Below, piece after piece: positions 28,738 to 36,892 of a stretch of DNA of 61,561 bases. The stretch covers positions 1 through 61,561 of the forward strand of contig JAGAUD010000023.1 of assembly GCA_017620975.1 (NCBI GenBank), in the 5' to 3' direction. The DNA is from Lachnospiraceae bacterium. Lineage in GTDB: Bacteria > Bacillota_A > Clostridia > Lachnospirales > Lachnospiraceae. Every line of letters starts with the position of its first letter. The stretch's first letter is position 1. The notes beneath the pieces are model-generated. The model had not been told where the DNA came from and made no database searches. It was given only the letters and a program-made list of their open reading frames with translations. Both the position numbers and the translations under genes were made by a program.

Positions 28738-29667
28738 GTGAAAAGATGGCTCAGTATATTGTTGGCTATATGCTGTGTGACCTGTTTGGCAGCTTGTGGG
28801 AAACAGGAAGAACCGACAGGCCGGACGATACAGATTTATTATATCAGTAACTCGGAGACAAAAGTGGAAGTGAGAGACTATACGCTTACATCTGAGACTT
28901 TCAATGAGCAGCTGGAAGAAGTATTGGCGGCGCTTGCAGATGTACCGGAGAAGCTGGAGTACAAGGCTCCGCTGGCAAGGGGATTTGAGGTTGAAAGTCA
29001 TCATATTATAAACGGTGCTTTGACACTTAATATGGACTACAAATATCTGGAAATGATACCTACCACAGAGGTACTTGTCAGAGCTGCAATCGTGTGTACA
29101 TTGATGCAGTTAGAGGAGGTAAGTTCCGTAAGCTTTGCCGTGGGGGGCAATCCGCTGTATGATAATCTGGGAAAGCTTGTAGGTGCAATGACGGCTGATC
29201 AGTTCATCAATAATATGGGAAGTGAGATCAGTGCCTATGATACGGTCAATCTGACCTTGTATTTTACCAATGAAACCGGAGACGGTCTGATTGCCGTCAA
29301 TCGTGAAAAGGCTTATAATACCAACATTTCTCTGGACAGATTGGTAGTAGAAGAAGTGATAGCAGGTCCTTCTGCCACGGTGGAAGGTGTTTATCCTACC
29401 ATTAACCCGGATACAAAGCCTATATCTGTGTTAACTAAGGATGGTATCTGTTATGTTAATCTGGATGAAACTTTTCTGATACAGGTTTACAATGTGACAC
29501 CTGATGTGACGATCTTCTCTATCGTCAACTCGCTGGCAGAGCTTAGCAATGTCAACAAGGTCCAGATATCCATCAACGGTGATACTTCTAAAATGTATCG
29601 TGAGAAGTATAGTTTCAGTACCTTGTTCGAACGGAATCTGGATCTGGTTACTACATTGAACAAGTAA
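28738..29667 (+). CDS. GerMN-domain lipoprotein
   Basis: 309 residues from GTG 28738; AAGGAGG at 28723-28729 with eight-base spacing makes this start better than the GTG at 28717. The signal peptide ends in a lipobox LAAC (Cys20). Two GerMN repeats follow: roughly 50-150 (with YKAPLARGFEVESHHIINGALTLNMDYKYL split across two strands) and 175-290 (IAGPS, then NPDTKPISV, then ICYVNLDETF). GerMN domains occur in the spore protein GerM and in LpqB of the actinobacterial MtrAB-LpqB system. Being third after a regulator and sensor kinase, it may modulate that kinase from outside the membrane. Confidence 0.87.
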   Translation: MKRWLSILLAICCVTCLAACGKQEEPTGRTIQIYYISNSETKVEVRDYTLTSETFNEQLEEVLAALADVPEKLEYKAPLARGFEVESHHIINGALTLNMDYKYLEMIPTTEVLVRAAIVCTLMQLEEVSSVSFAVGGNPLYDNLGKLVGAMTADQFINNMGSEISAYDTVNLTLYFTNETGDGLIAVNREKAYNTNISLDRLVVEEVIAGPSATVEGVYPTINPDTKPISVLTKDGICYVNLDETFLIQVYNVTPDVTIFSIVNSLAELSNVNKVQISINGDTSKMYREKYSFSTLFERNLDLVTTLNK

Positions 29668-29698
29668 ATTAGAAACAGGAAGGAAAAATGAAATTCTT

Positions 29699-31948
29699 AT
29701 GAAAAGACCATTGGGGGCGATTGCCATGGGAGTGGTAATTGCCATGATGGGATGGCTGGCGCTCGTGGGTTCTCTTCCGGGGGCAGGATGGGAAGACAAG
29801 CCGCCTGAAGCAGCAGAAATGCTGCTGTCAGGCAGAGTCTGTGACGTACAGACGAAACAGATTTATGAATCAAGCCAGCTATGGATCTATATGGACTCTA
29901 TTACAGTCCATTCAATGAATGCTTCTATCGTGGAAGCAGAGATTTCTTATCACATGATCTGTATCACTGATTCCGGTCAGCGCCCGCCGATTGGCAGCCG
30001 GATACAGGTAACAGGTCAATTCGAACCATTTTCCAACGCAACAAATCCGGGACAATTTGATTTAGCCCAATATTATGAGACTCTGGGTATCGGAGGCAGA
30101 CTGAAAAAAGCTGAAGTTGTTGATATCAGCAAAGAATACTCCGTGATAAAGGAGAAACTTTTCAGACTCCGGGAGTATTGGAGAGAGAAGCTTTTTCAGG
30201 CTTTCCCGGAAAAGGAAGCATCTATCCTCTGTGCCATGTTATTGGGAGATAAGTCGGGGGTAGACAGTGAAATCAAAGAGTTGTATCAAAAGAATGGCAT
30301 TGTTCACATCTTAAGTATTTCAGGATTACATATTACACTCATAGGAATGAGTCTTTACCGTCTGCTTCGAAGGACGGGCTGTCCTGTTATTATTGCAGCA
30401 ATACTTGGTGGTGTAACCTTAGGTTTGTATGGTGCCATGACCGGTATGGGGGTCTCTTCCATAAGGGCAATCGGAATGTATCTGATTCGAATGATTGGAG
30501 AAATTCTGGGACGTACCTATGATATGTTGACATCTCTGGGAATTATGGCCCTGATCATGTTGGCAGTCAGACCTGAGTATTTGAATAACGGAGGGTTCTT
30601 GCTATCCTTTGGTTCTATCTGTGGAATCGGTCTGGTACTTCCGCGATTGGAAGGAGAGTCAGAAAGAAATCCTGTAAAGAAAGTCATACTTCCCGGTCTG
30701 TCCATAACACTCTTTACTTTACCCATACAATTGAATCTGTTCTATGAGATTCCGGTATATTCCATATTCCTGAATCTGCTGGTGCTACCCTTTATGGGAA
30801 CGGTTATGGCAGTGGGAATGGCAGTTATGGTGATACCGGGAATACAGTGGGTGGGGTTACTGAATGTCCTGATCTTAAGAGGATATGAGTGGCTGTGTAC
30901 ATTCTTTGGCTCATTGCCCGGCCATACCTGGAATCCGGGAGCACCTGAAATTTGGCAGATAGTGCTTTACTATAGTTTACTTCTGTTAGCTTTGCAAGTG
31001 AAAAAAATATCAGAACAGGGAGAGAATTCCGGCCGGTTAAGCAGAATTGCAAAGCGGTGCCCCAAAGCTGTAAAATGGAGAGGTGAATGGCTATTTATTA
31101 TCTCAGGGATCTTGGCATTAGCAATACAGTTTCCACAGGAACTGTCTGTTATTTTTCTGGATGTCGGACAGGGGGATTGTATTTGTGTTCACACAAAGGA
31201 AGAGACTTATCTGTTTGACTGTGGAAGCAGCAGTGAACGAAATGTAGCGGAGAATATATTGATTCCTTACTTGAAACAGGAAGGTATCAGCCGGTTGGAC
31301 GGAGTGTTCGTTTCCCACCCTGACAATGACCATATCAGTGGTATTCTGGAACTCTTGGAAACAGGATATGAAGAAGGGATTACAATTGAGAGACTGATAC
31401 TGCCTGACATTGAAGAGGACAGAAGGCAAGAGGAGCTGGAGGCGCTTCTGTCAGCTGCCGAATTGTCAACAGGAGGCTCTGTACCCATATCTTATATGGG
31501 AAAAGGCATAACCTGGCAGAGCGGTAAAGTAAGTTTTCTTTGCCTGCATCCCGGTGAAGAAAGTGGCAGCCTGGATTCCAATGCTTATTCGGAATGTTTT
31601 CTGATAGAGTATGGTGCATTTTCCATGTTGTTAACAGGCGATGTGGAGGGGGAAGGAGAAAAACAGCTGCAGGAGACACTTTTGGAAATGGGAGTACAAA
31701 ATATTTCATTATTGAAAGTGGCTCATCACGGTTCCGGAAATTCTACACCGGATGAGTTATTGGAATTGCTTAGGCCGACGGCAGCTGTTATATCCTGTGG
31801 CAGGAATAATTCTTATGGACATCCTCATGAGGAGGTATTGGAACGGTTGGAAGAAAAGGGAACGATGATTTATGCTACTCCAAAAACAGGAGCAGTGGAA
31901 ATGAATATTTCAGGAAGAAAATGGAGGGTGAAACCATATTTGGAGTAA
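29699..31948 (+). CDS. comEC: DNA uptake channel ComEC/Rec2
   Basis: 749 residues. An N-terminal DUF4131 region with two hydrophobic stretches (1-190) is followed by the ComEC membrane domain (about 200-450; NGIVHILSISGLHITLIGMS is the signature) and a metallo-beta-lactamase-like domain (about 475-745; VIFLDVGQGDC, SHPDNDHISG, LLTGDVEGEGE, LKVAHHGS). It translocates single-stranded DNA across the membrane, and the lactamase-like domain is thought to degrade the other strand. It appears full length. A ribosome site AGGAAGG lies nearer a four-codon frame (MKFL, 29687) whose stop overlaps this ATG, so initiation may be by reinitiation. Confidence 0.94.
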   Translation: MKRPLGAIAMGVVIAMMGWLALVGSLPGAGWEDKPPEAAEMLLSGRVCDVQTKQIYESSQLWIYMDSITVHSMNASIVEAEISYHMICITDSGQRPPIGSRIQVTGQFEPFSNATNPGQFDLAQYYETLGIGGRLKKAEVVDISKEYSVIKEKLFRLREYWREKLFQAFPEKEASILCAMLLGDKSGVDSEIKELYQKNGIVHILSISGLHITLIGMSLYRLLRRTGCPVIIAAILGGVTLGLYGAMTGMGVSSIRAIGMYLIRMIGEILGRTYDMLTSLGIMALIMLAVRPEYLNNGGFLLSFGSICGIGLVLPRLEGESERNPVKKVILPGLSITLFTLPIQLNLFYEIPVYSIFLNLLVLPFMGTVMAVGMAVMVIPGIQWVGLLNVLILRGYEWLCTFFGSLPGHTWNPGAPEIWQIVLYYSLLLLALQVKKISEQGENSGRLSRIAKRCPKAVKWRGEWLFIISGILALAIQFPQELSVIFLDVGQGDCICVHTKEETYLFDCGSSSERNVAENILIPYLKQEGISRLDGVFVSHPDNDHISGILELLETGYEEGITIERLILPDIEEDRRQEELEALLSAAELSTGGSVPISYMGKGITWQSGKVSFLCLHPGEESGSLDSNAYSECFLIEYGAFSMLLTGDVEGEGEKQLQETLLEMGVQNISLLKVAHHGSGNSTPDELLELLRPTAAVISCGRNNSYGHPHEEVLERLEEKGTMIYATPKTGAVEMNISGRKWRVKPYLE

Positions 31949-31965
31949 CAGCGGGGGGATTGTAC

Positions 31966-31994
31966 TTGCACATCGCGCATCCGTACTGTATAAT
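31966..31994 (+). promoter_or_regulatory. holA promoter
   Basis: TTGCAC (31966-31971), 17-base spacer, perfect TATAAT (31989-31994), about 60 bases before the holA start codon. Confidence 0.7.
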
Positions 31995-32055
31995 GATAAT
32001 GCGATAACACAGACGCATCGTTGCGTTAGAAAAGAATGCGTTATAAGGAGCCGCC

Positions 32056-33036
32056 ATGCAGCGAATTAATGATGATATCAAAAATAACAATTTCAAACAG
32101 ATATACTTGTTATACGGTGAGGAACGATATCTGCGAAGGCAGTACAGGGAGAGGCTGAAGACTGCCCTGTGTCAGGATGGGGACACCATGAACACCCATT
32201 TCTACGAGGGAAAAGATATCAATGTAGGTGAGATCATCGACTTGGCGGAAACACTTCCTTTCTTTGCGGAGCGCAGAGTGATTTTCATCCAGAACAGTGG
32301 TCTGTTCAAATCCGGCGGGGAAAAGATGGCAGAATATCTTGCCCGGCCCAATGAGACCACATACTTCGTTTTTGCAGAAGGAGAGGTGGACAAGCGCAGC
32401 AAATTGTATAAGACGGTGCAGAGCAACGGTTGTGCGGTAGAATTTGCCGTGCAGGAGGAAAGCACCCTGAAGCGTTGGGTAGCCGGTATGCTGAAAAAGG
32501 AAGGAAAGCGTGTAACCGAGAATACAGTCAATCTGTTTCTCTTAAAAACCGGAACGGATATGGATAATATTTACATGGAGCTGGAAAAGCTGATTTGTTA
32601 TTGCATGGATAAGGATGTGGTGGAAGAGGCGGATGTAGAAGCGGTCTGCACCAATCGTATCAGTAATCACATTTTTGATATGATCAATGCAATAGCGGAT
32701 AAGCAGCTGAAGAAAGCATTGAAGCTGTATTATGACTTGCTGGCACTGAAAGAACCTCCTATGCGAATCCTGTTCCTGATTGCAAGACAGTGTAATATGC
32801 TTTGGCAGGTAAAAGAGATGAAAGCCAAGGGCTACGACAATAAAACCATGGGGAGCAAAATCGGCTTGCCGCCTTTCGTGGTGGGAAAATATGTGACGCA
32901 GGCTTCCAGATTCCGTACTGCGGACCTGAAAAATGCAGTGCACAAGTGCGTCGAGGCTGAGGAAGCAGTCAAAACAGGTAAGCTGAATGATGTGATGAGT
33001 GTGGAAATATTGATTCTGTCAGTTTTTCCGTCATAG
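32056..33036 (+). CDS. holA: DNA polymerase III subunit delta
   Basis: 326 residues. HolA opens the sliding clamp within the clamp loader. The N-terminal IYLLYGEERYLRRQYRERL and DIEAL-like strand LAETLPFFAERRVIFIQNSG match the delta AAA+ domain; KRWVAGMLKKEGKRVTENT and MRILFLIARQCNMLWQVKEM are typical of the middle and C-terminal domains. A real Walker A is absent, as expected for delta. AAGGAG precedes the ATG. In many Firmicutes holA follows comEC, so this neighbourhood is normal. It is convergent with the AraC-type regulator. Confidence 0.93.
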   Translation: MQRINDDIKNNNFKQIYLLYGEERYLRRQYRERLKTALCQDGDTMNTHFYEGKDINVGEIIDLAETLPFFAERRVIFIQNSGLFKSGGEKMAEYLARPNETTYFVFAEGEVDKRSKLYKTVQSNGCAVEFAVQEESTLKRWVAGMLKKEGKRVTENTVNLFLLKTGTDMDNIYMELEKLICYCMDKDVVEEADVEAVCTNRISNHIFDMINAIADKQLKKALKLYYDLLALKEPPMRILFLIARQCNMLWQVKEMKAKGYDNKTMGSKIGLPPFVVGKYVTQASRFRTADLKNAVHKCVEAEEAVKTGKLNDVMSVEILILSVFPS

Positions 33037-33084
33037 TGCGGCTAAAGCAGTCTGCAGTTGAAAGCTTCTCATCAGAAGAGGCGG

Positions 33085-33948
33085 TTAAGAACAGTGGTGC
33101 TTGCGGTATTGTTTGGCAGGCATCCCTACTTCTTTTTTAAAAGTTCTGCAAAAATAATTGTAATCGCTGAATCCGACTCTGTAGGCGATTTCCTGAACTG
33201 CCAGATCAGTCCCTCTCAAGAGGCGTCTGGCTTCTTTCATTCTTAAGGCTTTGATATGTTCTGCAATGCCCATTCCAAGATATTCATTGGCAGAATCATA
33301 TAATTTGTTTCTGCTTACATGAAATTCATGCATCAAACGTTCAATAGATAAGTCTTCAGACAAATGCTCCAGTAAGAATGCGTTTAAATTGGTTATAAAA
33401 TTTCTTCGCTGCAGCGATATCATATCCTTCAAAAGGACATAGGAAGTACAGGCTTCCAGAATTTTGCCGGCAGCTCTGATCTGCTGGGGAGTTTTGTGGG
33501 TAATCCTGAATATAGCATCAGCGCACCCGGTTATATCAAAGCAGGAGTCATCCAACTGATAACAGGCAAGAACTTCCTTAAGCATCTCAATGGTTTCCTG
33601 CTCGCAAGAAAGGTCAGAAATCTGACCGAACATAATGTATCCGATGATCATATCATTGTCGATCAGTGGCGCAGTGGCTTCTACCAGCCCGGCGTGACAA
33701 TGATAAATTTCCAGCTTGGACTTTTGCTTACATCTTTGAAAGGATTTTGCATCGCTTTCTTCACATTTTGCTTTGGTGATTTCGTGATCATGCATCAATT
33801 GACAGAAACGGCAGTGTGATGAAGGCCATGCCAGAATCTCGTGATATGTGCTGTCAAAGATTACAATCCGGATTCCGGTCAATATATAAAAATCCTGCAT
33901 TAATTCCAACAATAAGGTTTGATTTAAGTTTATAGTAATATTTTGCAT
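33085..33948 (-). CDS. AraC-family regulator with PocR sensory domain
   Basis: 287 residues; the ATG at 33948 has AAAGGAA six bases upstream, better than more distal starts. N-terminal PocR domain (about 8-160): LLLELMQDFYILTGIRIVIF, a Cys-rich CRFCQLMH ... KCEESD ... YHCHAGLVEATAPL and YIMFGQIS. PocR domains are ligand sensors, named for the propanediol regulator. The C-terminal AraC double helix-turn-helix (about 190-287) ends in VGFSDYNYFCRTFKKEVGMPAKQYR. It is divergent from the alpha-galactosidase gene, 165 bases apart, and is its likely activator. Confidence 0.93.
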   Translation of the reverse strand: MQNITINLNQTLLLELMQDFYILTGIRIVIFDSTYHEILAWPSSHCRFCQLMHDHEITKAKCEESDAKSFQRCKQKSKLEIYHCHAGLVEATAPLIDNDMIIGYIMFGQISDLSCEQETIEMLKEVLACYQLDDSCFDITGCADAIFRITHKTPQQIRAAGKILEACTSYVLLKDMISLQRRNFITNLNAFLLEHLSEDLSIERLMHEFHVSRNKLYDSANEYLGMGIAEHIKALRMKEARRLLRGTDLAVQEIAYRVGFSDYNYFCRTFKKEVGMPAKQYRKHHCS

Positions 33949-34077
33949 GGCGGATTCCTTTCTGACTTCTTTGGAAACGGAACTGTTACAAAAATATAAT
34001 ACCACAAAATTGGATTTTGCAAAACGATTTTACAGTTTTTGAAACAGATGACTCTATATTTTTACCGGAAATCAGTA

Positions 34078-34083
34078 TATAAT
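34078..34083 (+). promoter_or_regulatory. Candidate -10 of the alpha-galactosidase promoter
   Basis: A perfect TATAAT at 34078-34083 lies 30 bases before the start codon, but no recognisable -35 is at 15-19 bases upstream. This is what an activator-dependent promoter, for example one served by the divergent AraC protein, would look like. Confidence 0.4.
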
Positions 34084-34113
34084 AATCAAAACTATAGCGT
34101 GGAGGCATTGTAT

Positions 34114-36201
34114 ATGAGACTTGAAATCCAGGAAAATGGTTTATTTTTAGTATTTGAGCTGCAGGAGGATAAGCCTGCCTATTTATTACATATGGGTGTG
34201 GATCCTATGACAGAGGAACCTGAGGAAAATGTAAAACCCGTATACAATATGCAGGAAGTGCAGGTGACAGGAGAGAGCCGAGTGGAGCACATGGGAGTGA
34301 GCCCTGTCGGTACACTTCCGGGGCACAGAATGTATTATATCAGTCACACTGACGAGCGCAGTGAAGTGGGAAGAGTCCTTCGGATTCATACAAAAGATCA
34401 GAAGACCGGTTTGGCAGGGATCATGGTATATCAGTTCTATGACGGGATTCCGGTGGTGCGTTGCCGTAACATCCTGAAAAATGAAGGCTGTGAGGAGCTG
34501 GGATTGGAATCGGTTACCACCTTTGTGCACCCCATGATCGCAGATGATAAGAAGGAAGAGATCACTCTGCTGATTCCCCATAATTCCTGGCAGCAGGAGC
34601 TGCAGTGGAAAGAGAATCCCATAGGTCAGCTGGGGAGTCATATTTTTAGGGGCACAGGATCTTCGCACAAACGCATTCAGATCCGCAGCGTTGGTTCCTG
34701 GTCTTCAGGAGAATACCTGCCACTGGCATGTATGAGAAACTTGACAAAAGGCACCATGGAATTCTGGCAGATTGAACATAACGGCGGCTGGAACTGGGAA
34801 CTCTTGGAAAATCGCGGCAAACTGAACCTGGTAATCACCGGTCCCAATGAAGTAGATCACCACTGGTGGAAAGTGCTGAAACCGGGCGAAACATTTGAAT
34901 CAGTACCTGCAGCTGTCGGTATGGTAAAGGGTGGAGAAAATGAAGCATTTGGAGTCCTGACAAAATATCGCCGCCTAATCCGCAGGAAAAATAAGGATAA
35001 TGAAAAGTTGCCCATTATTTTCAATGACTATATGAACTGCCTCTGGGCTGATCCTACTACCGAGAAGGAACTGCCTGTTATTGATGCAGCAGCGGCTATT
35101 GGCTGTGAGTATTACTGTATTGATGCCGGATGGTACACAGATGAATCGTGGTGGCCGAGGGTTGGAGAGTGGAATCCATCTAAAGTGAGATTTCCCAATG
35201 GATTGAAAGAGGTTACAGATTATATCCACAGTAAAGGAATGATTCCCGGCATCTGGCTGGAAATCGAGTTCATGGGAACACAGTGTGAAATGGCTTCTAA
35301 GGTGGAGCGTGGCTGGTTCTTTGAGCGCCACGGTAAGGTGGCAGTGGACAGAGATCGGTATCAGCTGGATTTTCGCAATCCTGAGGTTAGGGCATATACT
35401 CGGGGCGTAGTGGACCGTCTGATCAAAGAGTACGGAATCGGCTACTTTAAGATTGACTATAACTGCAATGCCTTTATCGGAACGGATTATCAGGCTGACA
35501 GCTGCGGAGACGGTCTTTTGGAACATAACAGAGCGTATCTGGAATGGCTTGATGAGATTTTTGAGACTTATCCGGATCTGGTGATTGAAAACTGCAGCAG
35601 CGGCGGCATGCGTATGGACTATGCCATGTTGTCCCGCCACAGTATCCAGTCCACCAGTGACCAGACCAGTTACCTGAATTATGCATCCATTGCAGCCAAT
35701 GCCCCTACCGGGGTGACGCCGGAGCAGGCGGCAATCTGGTCCTATCCCTTATCTGACTCTACCAGAGAGCAGACGATATTCAACTGTGTTAACTCCTGCC
35801 TGATGCGTATCCATCAGAGTGGAAATATGGAGGTTCTGACAGAGGATAAAAAGGATATTGTCAGAGAAGAATTTGCTTACTACAGAAAAATCCGTTCAGA
35901 GATTTCGAAAGCGCTGCCTTTCTGGCCGTTGGGACTGGCTAATGACGGCAATGACTGGGTGAGCCTTGGCCTTGACTTTAAGGACAAGCAGGTTCTGGCC
36001 GTGTGGAGGCTAAAAGGCGAAGATACTTGTGAACTGCCTTTGCCTGAGTATCAGGGAAAAAATCTTCAGGTAAAGGTTGCATTCCCGGCACAGGATCAGG
36101 CATGTAAAGCAGAGTGGGATGGGCAAAAAGGCGTCGTCCGAGTGACACTTCCGGATGAAAAAATGGCACGAATTTTAGAAATCTGTCAGGAAGAGAAATA
36201 A
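34114..36201 (+). CDS. Alpha-galactosidase, glycoside hydrolase family 36
   Basis: 695 residues from ATG 34114 (GGAGG at 34101-34105). An N-terminal beta-sandwich (to about 300), a TIM barrel (about 310-620) and a C-terminal beta domain fit GH36. The nucleophile is Asp448 in GYFKIDYNCN and the acid/base is Asp516 in STSDQTSY; IENCSSGGMRMDY and YYCIDAGWYTDE are also family marks. There is no signal peptide, so it acts in the cytosol on imported raffinose-type oligosaccharides or galactosides. No transporter gene is adjacent. The divergent PocR/AraC gene is the probable regulator. Confidence 0.94.
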   Translation: MRLEIQENGLFLVFELQEDKPAYLLHMGVDPMTEEPEENVKPVYNMQEVQVTGESRVEHMGVSPVGTLPGHRMYYISHTDERSEVGRVLRIHTKDQKTGLAGIMVYQFYDGIPVVRCRNILKNEGCEELGLESVTTFVHPMIADDKKEEITLLIPHNSWQQELQWKENPIGQLGSHIFRGTGSSHKRIQIRSVGSWSSGEYLPLACMRNLTKGTMEFWQIEHNGGWNWELLENRGKLNLVITGPNEVDHHWWKVLKPGETFESVPAAVGMVKGGENEAFGVLTKYRRLIRRKNKDNEKLPIIFNDYMNCLWADPTTEKELPVIDAAAAIGCEYYCIDAGWYTDESWWPRVGEWNPSKVRFPNGLKEVTDYIHSKGMIPGIWLEIEFMGTQCEMASKVERGWFFERHGKVAVDRDRYQLDFRNPEVRAYTRGVVDRLIKEYGIGYFKIDYNCNAFIGTDYQADSCGDGLLEHNRAYLEWLDEIFETYPDLVIENCSSGGMRMDYAMLSRHSIQSTSDQTSYLNYASIAANAPTGVTPEQAAIWSYPLSDSTREQTIFNCVNSCLMRIHQSGNMEVLTEDKKDIVREEFAYYRKIRSEISKALPFWPLGLANDGNDWVSLGLDFKDKQVLAVWRLKGEDTCELPLPEYQGKNLQVKVAFPAQDQACKAEWDGQKGVVRVTLPDEKMARILEICQEEK

Positions 36202-36262
36202 TTTTTTATAATCAGAAATATACAAAGCATAAATTTCCTTGGTTTTATGTTGCGGTTCACAC

Positions 36263-36381
36263 GCCAGCCACTGGCATGAAAAGTGCATGCTCGCATGCGA
36301 CTTTTCATGATCGTGCGCCCGGCGGGAGCGCCATTATATGAGCAAAGATAGCTGCGAAGCAGCGGTAAGCGCCGCAGGCGC
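36263..36381. repeat. Palindrome mosaic (hairpin cluster) in the gap after the GH36 gene
   Basis: Several perfect inverted repeats follow one another: GCCAG-CCA-CTGGC (36263-36275); CATGAAAAGT (36275-36284) with ACTTTTCATG (36300-36309), enclosing GCATGC-TC-GCATGC; GCTGC-GAA-GCAGC (36351-36363); GCGCC-GCA-GGCGC (36369-36381). The G+C content is higher than the surroundings. The style (short stems with GAA, GCA or CCA loops) matches the larger array at 39.9-40.2 kb. The gap 36202-36407 holds no gene apart from this. Confidence 0.7.
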
Positions 36382-36407
36382 GGCTTTGCGAATGGCGGGG
36401 GTGTTGA

Positions 36408-36692
36408 GCAGTAACGGCTTTCAGGCGAAATGGACGCAAACTATATTTTTATTCCAGGAATGATGCGGTAGAGAGAAAGAACCATATGGAGATTGACTTT
36501 TTGATTTTGCAGCATAAAAGGATATGTCCGGTGGAGGTGAAATCATCGCGTTATAAAACCCATTCATCCTTAGATAAATTCCGGGAGAAATTTAAAGGGA
36601 AAATCGGTCAGGCTTATGTTTTGTATACAAAAGATTTGAAACTGGAAGGTGATATTCTGTATTTGCCGATTTATATGGCAATGTTTTTGTGA
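36408..36692 (+). pseudogene. 3' remnant of a DUF4143-type AAA ATPase
   Basis: The frame opens just after a TGA at 36405 and encodes GRKLYFYSRNDAVERKNH, then MEIDFLILQHKRICPVEVKSS, then a Lys-rich segment ending LPIYMAMFL. This matches the C-terminus of the ATP-binding DUF4143 proteins (usually about 400 residues), in particular their PD-(D/E)XK-like E-V-K-S-S strand. The N-terminal ATPase part is missing: upstream sequence is palindrome mosaic. A 68-codon piece from ATG 36486 remains open but has no ribosome site. It is a truncated relic. Confidence 0.75.
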
Positions 36693-36795
36693 AAATCTTT
36701 TTATGAGAGTTGAAAATCCGGGCGATGTACTGGAAACAACCCCTATCCGATGCTGTTTTTTTACAGCCTCTATTATTTTAAGAATTCGTTTTTGG

Positions 36796-36824
36796 TTGAC
36801 GTAAAATTTACATTTTGTTATACT
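36796..36824 (+). promoter_or_regulatory. Promoter of the AAA-ATPase-like gene
   Basis: TTGACG (36796-36801), 17-base spacer, TATACT (36819-36824) with an extended TGT: a strong sigma-A type promoter. Confidence 0.75.
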
Positions 36825-36892
36825 TAAAAAGCAGGGTGCATTTCATATGAGCGTGTAGAAAGCGCATGAAAGTATAACGGGGGGTGTGCATT

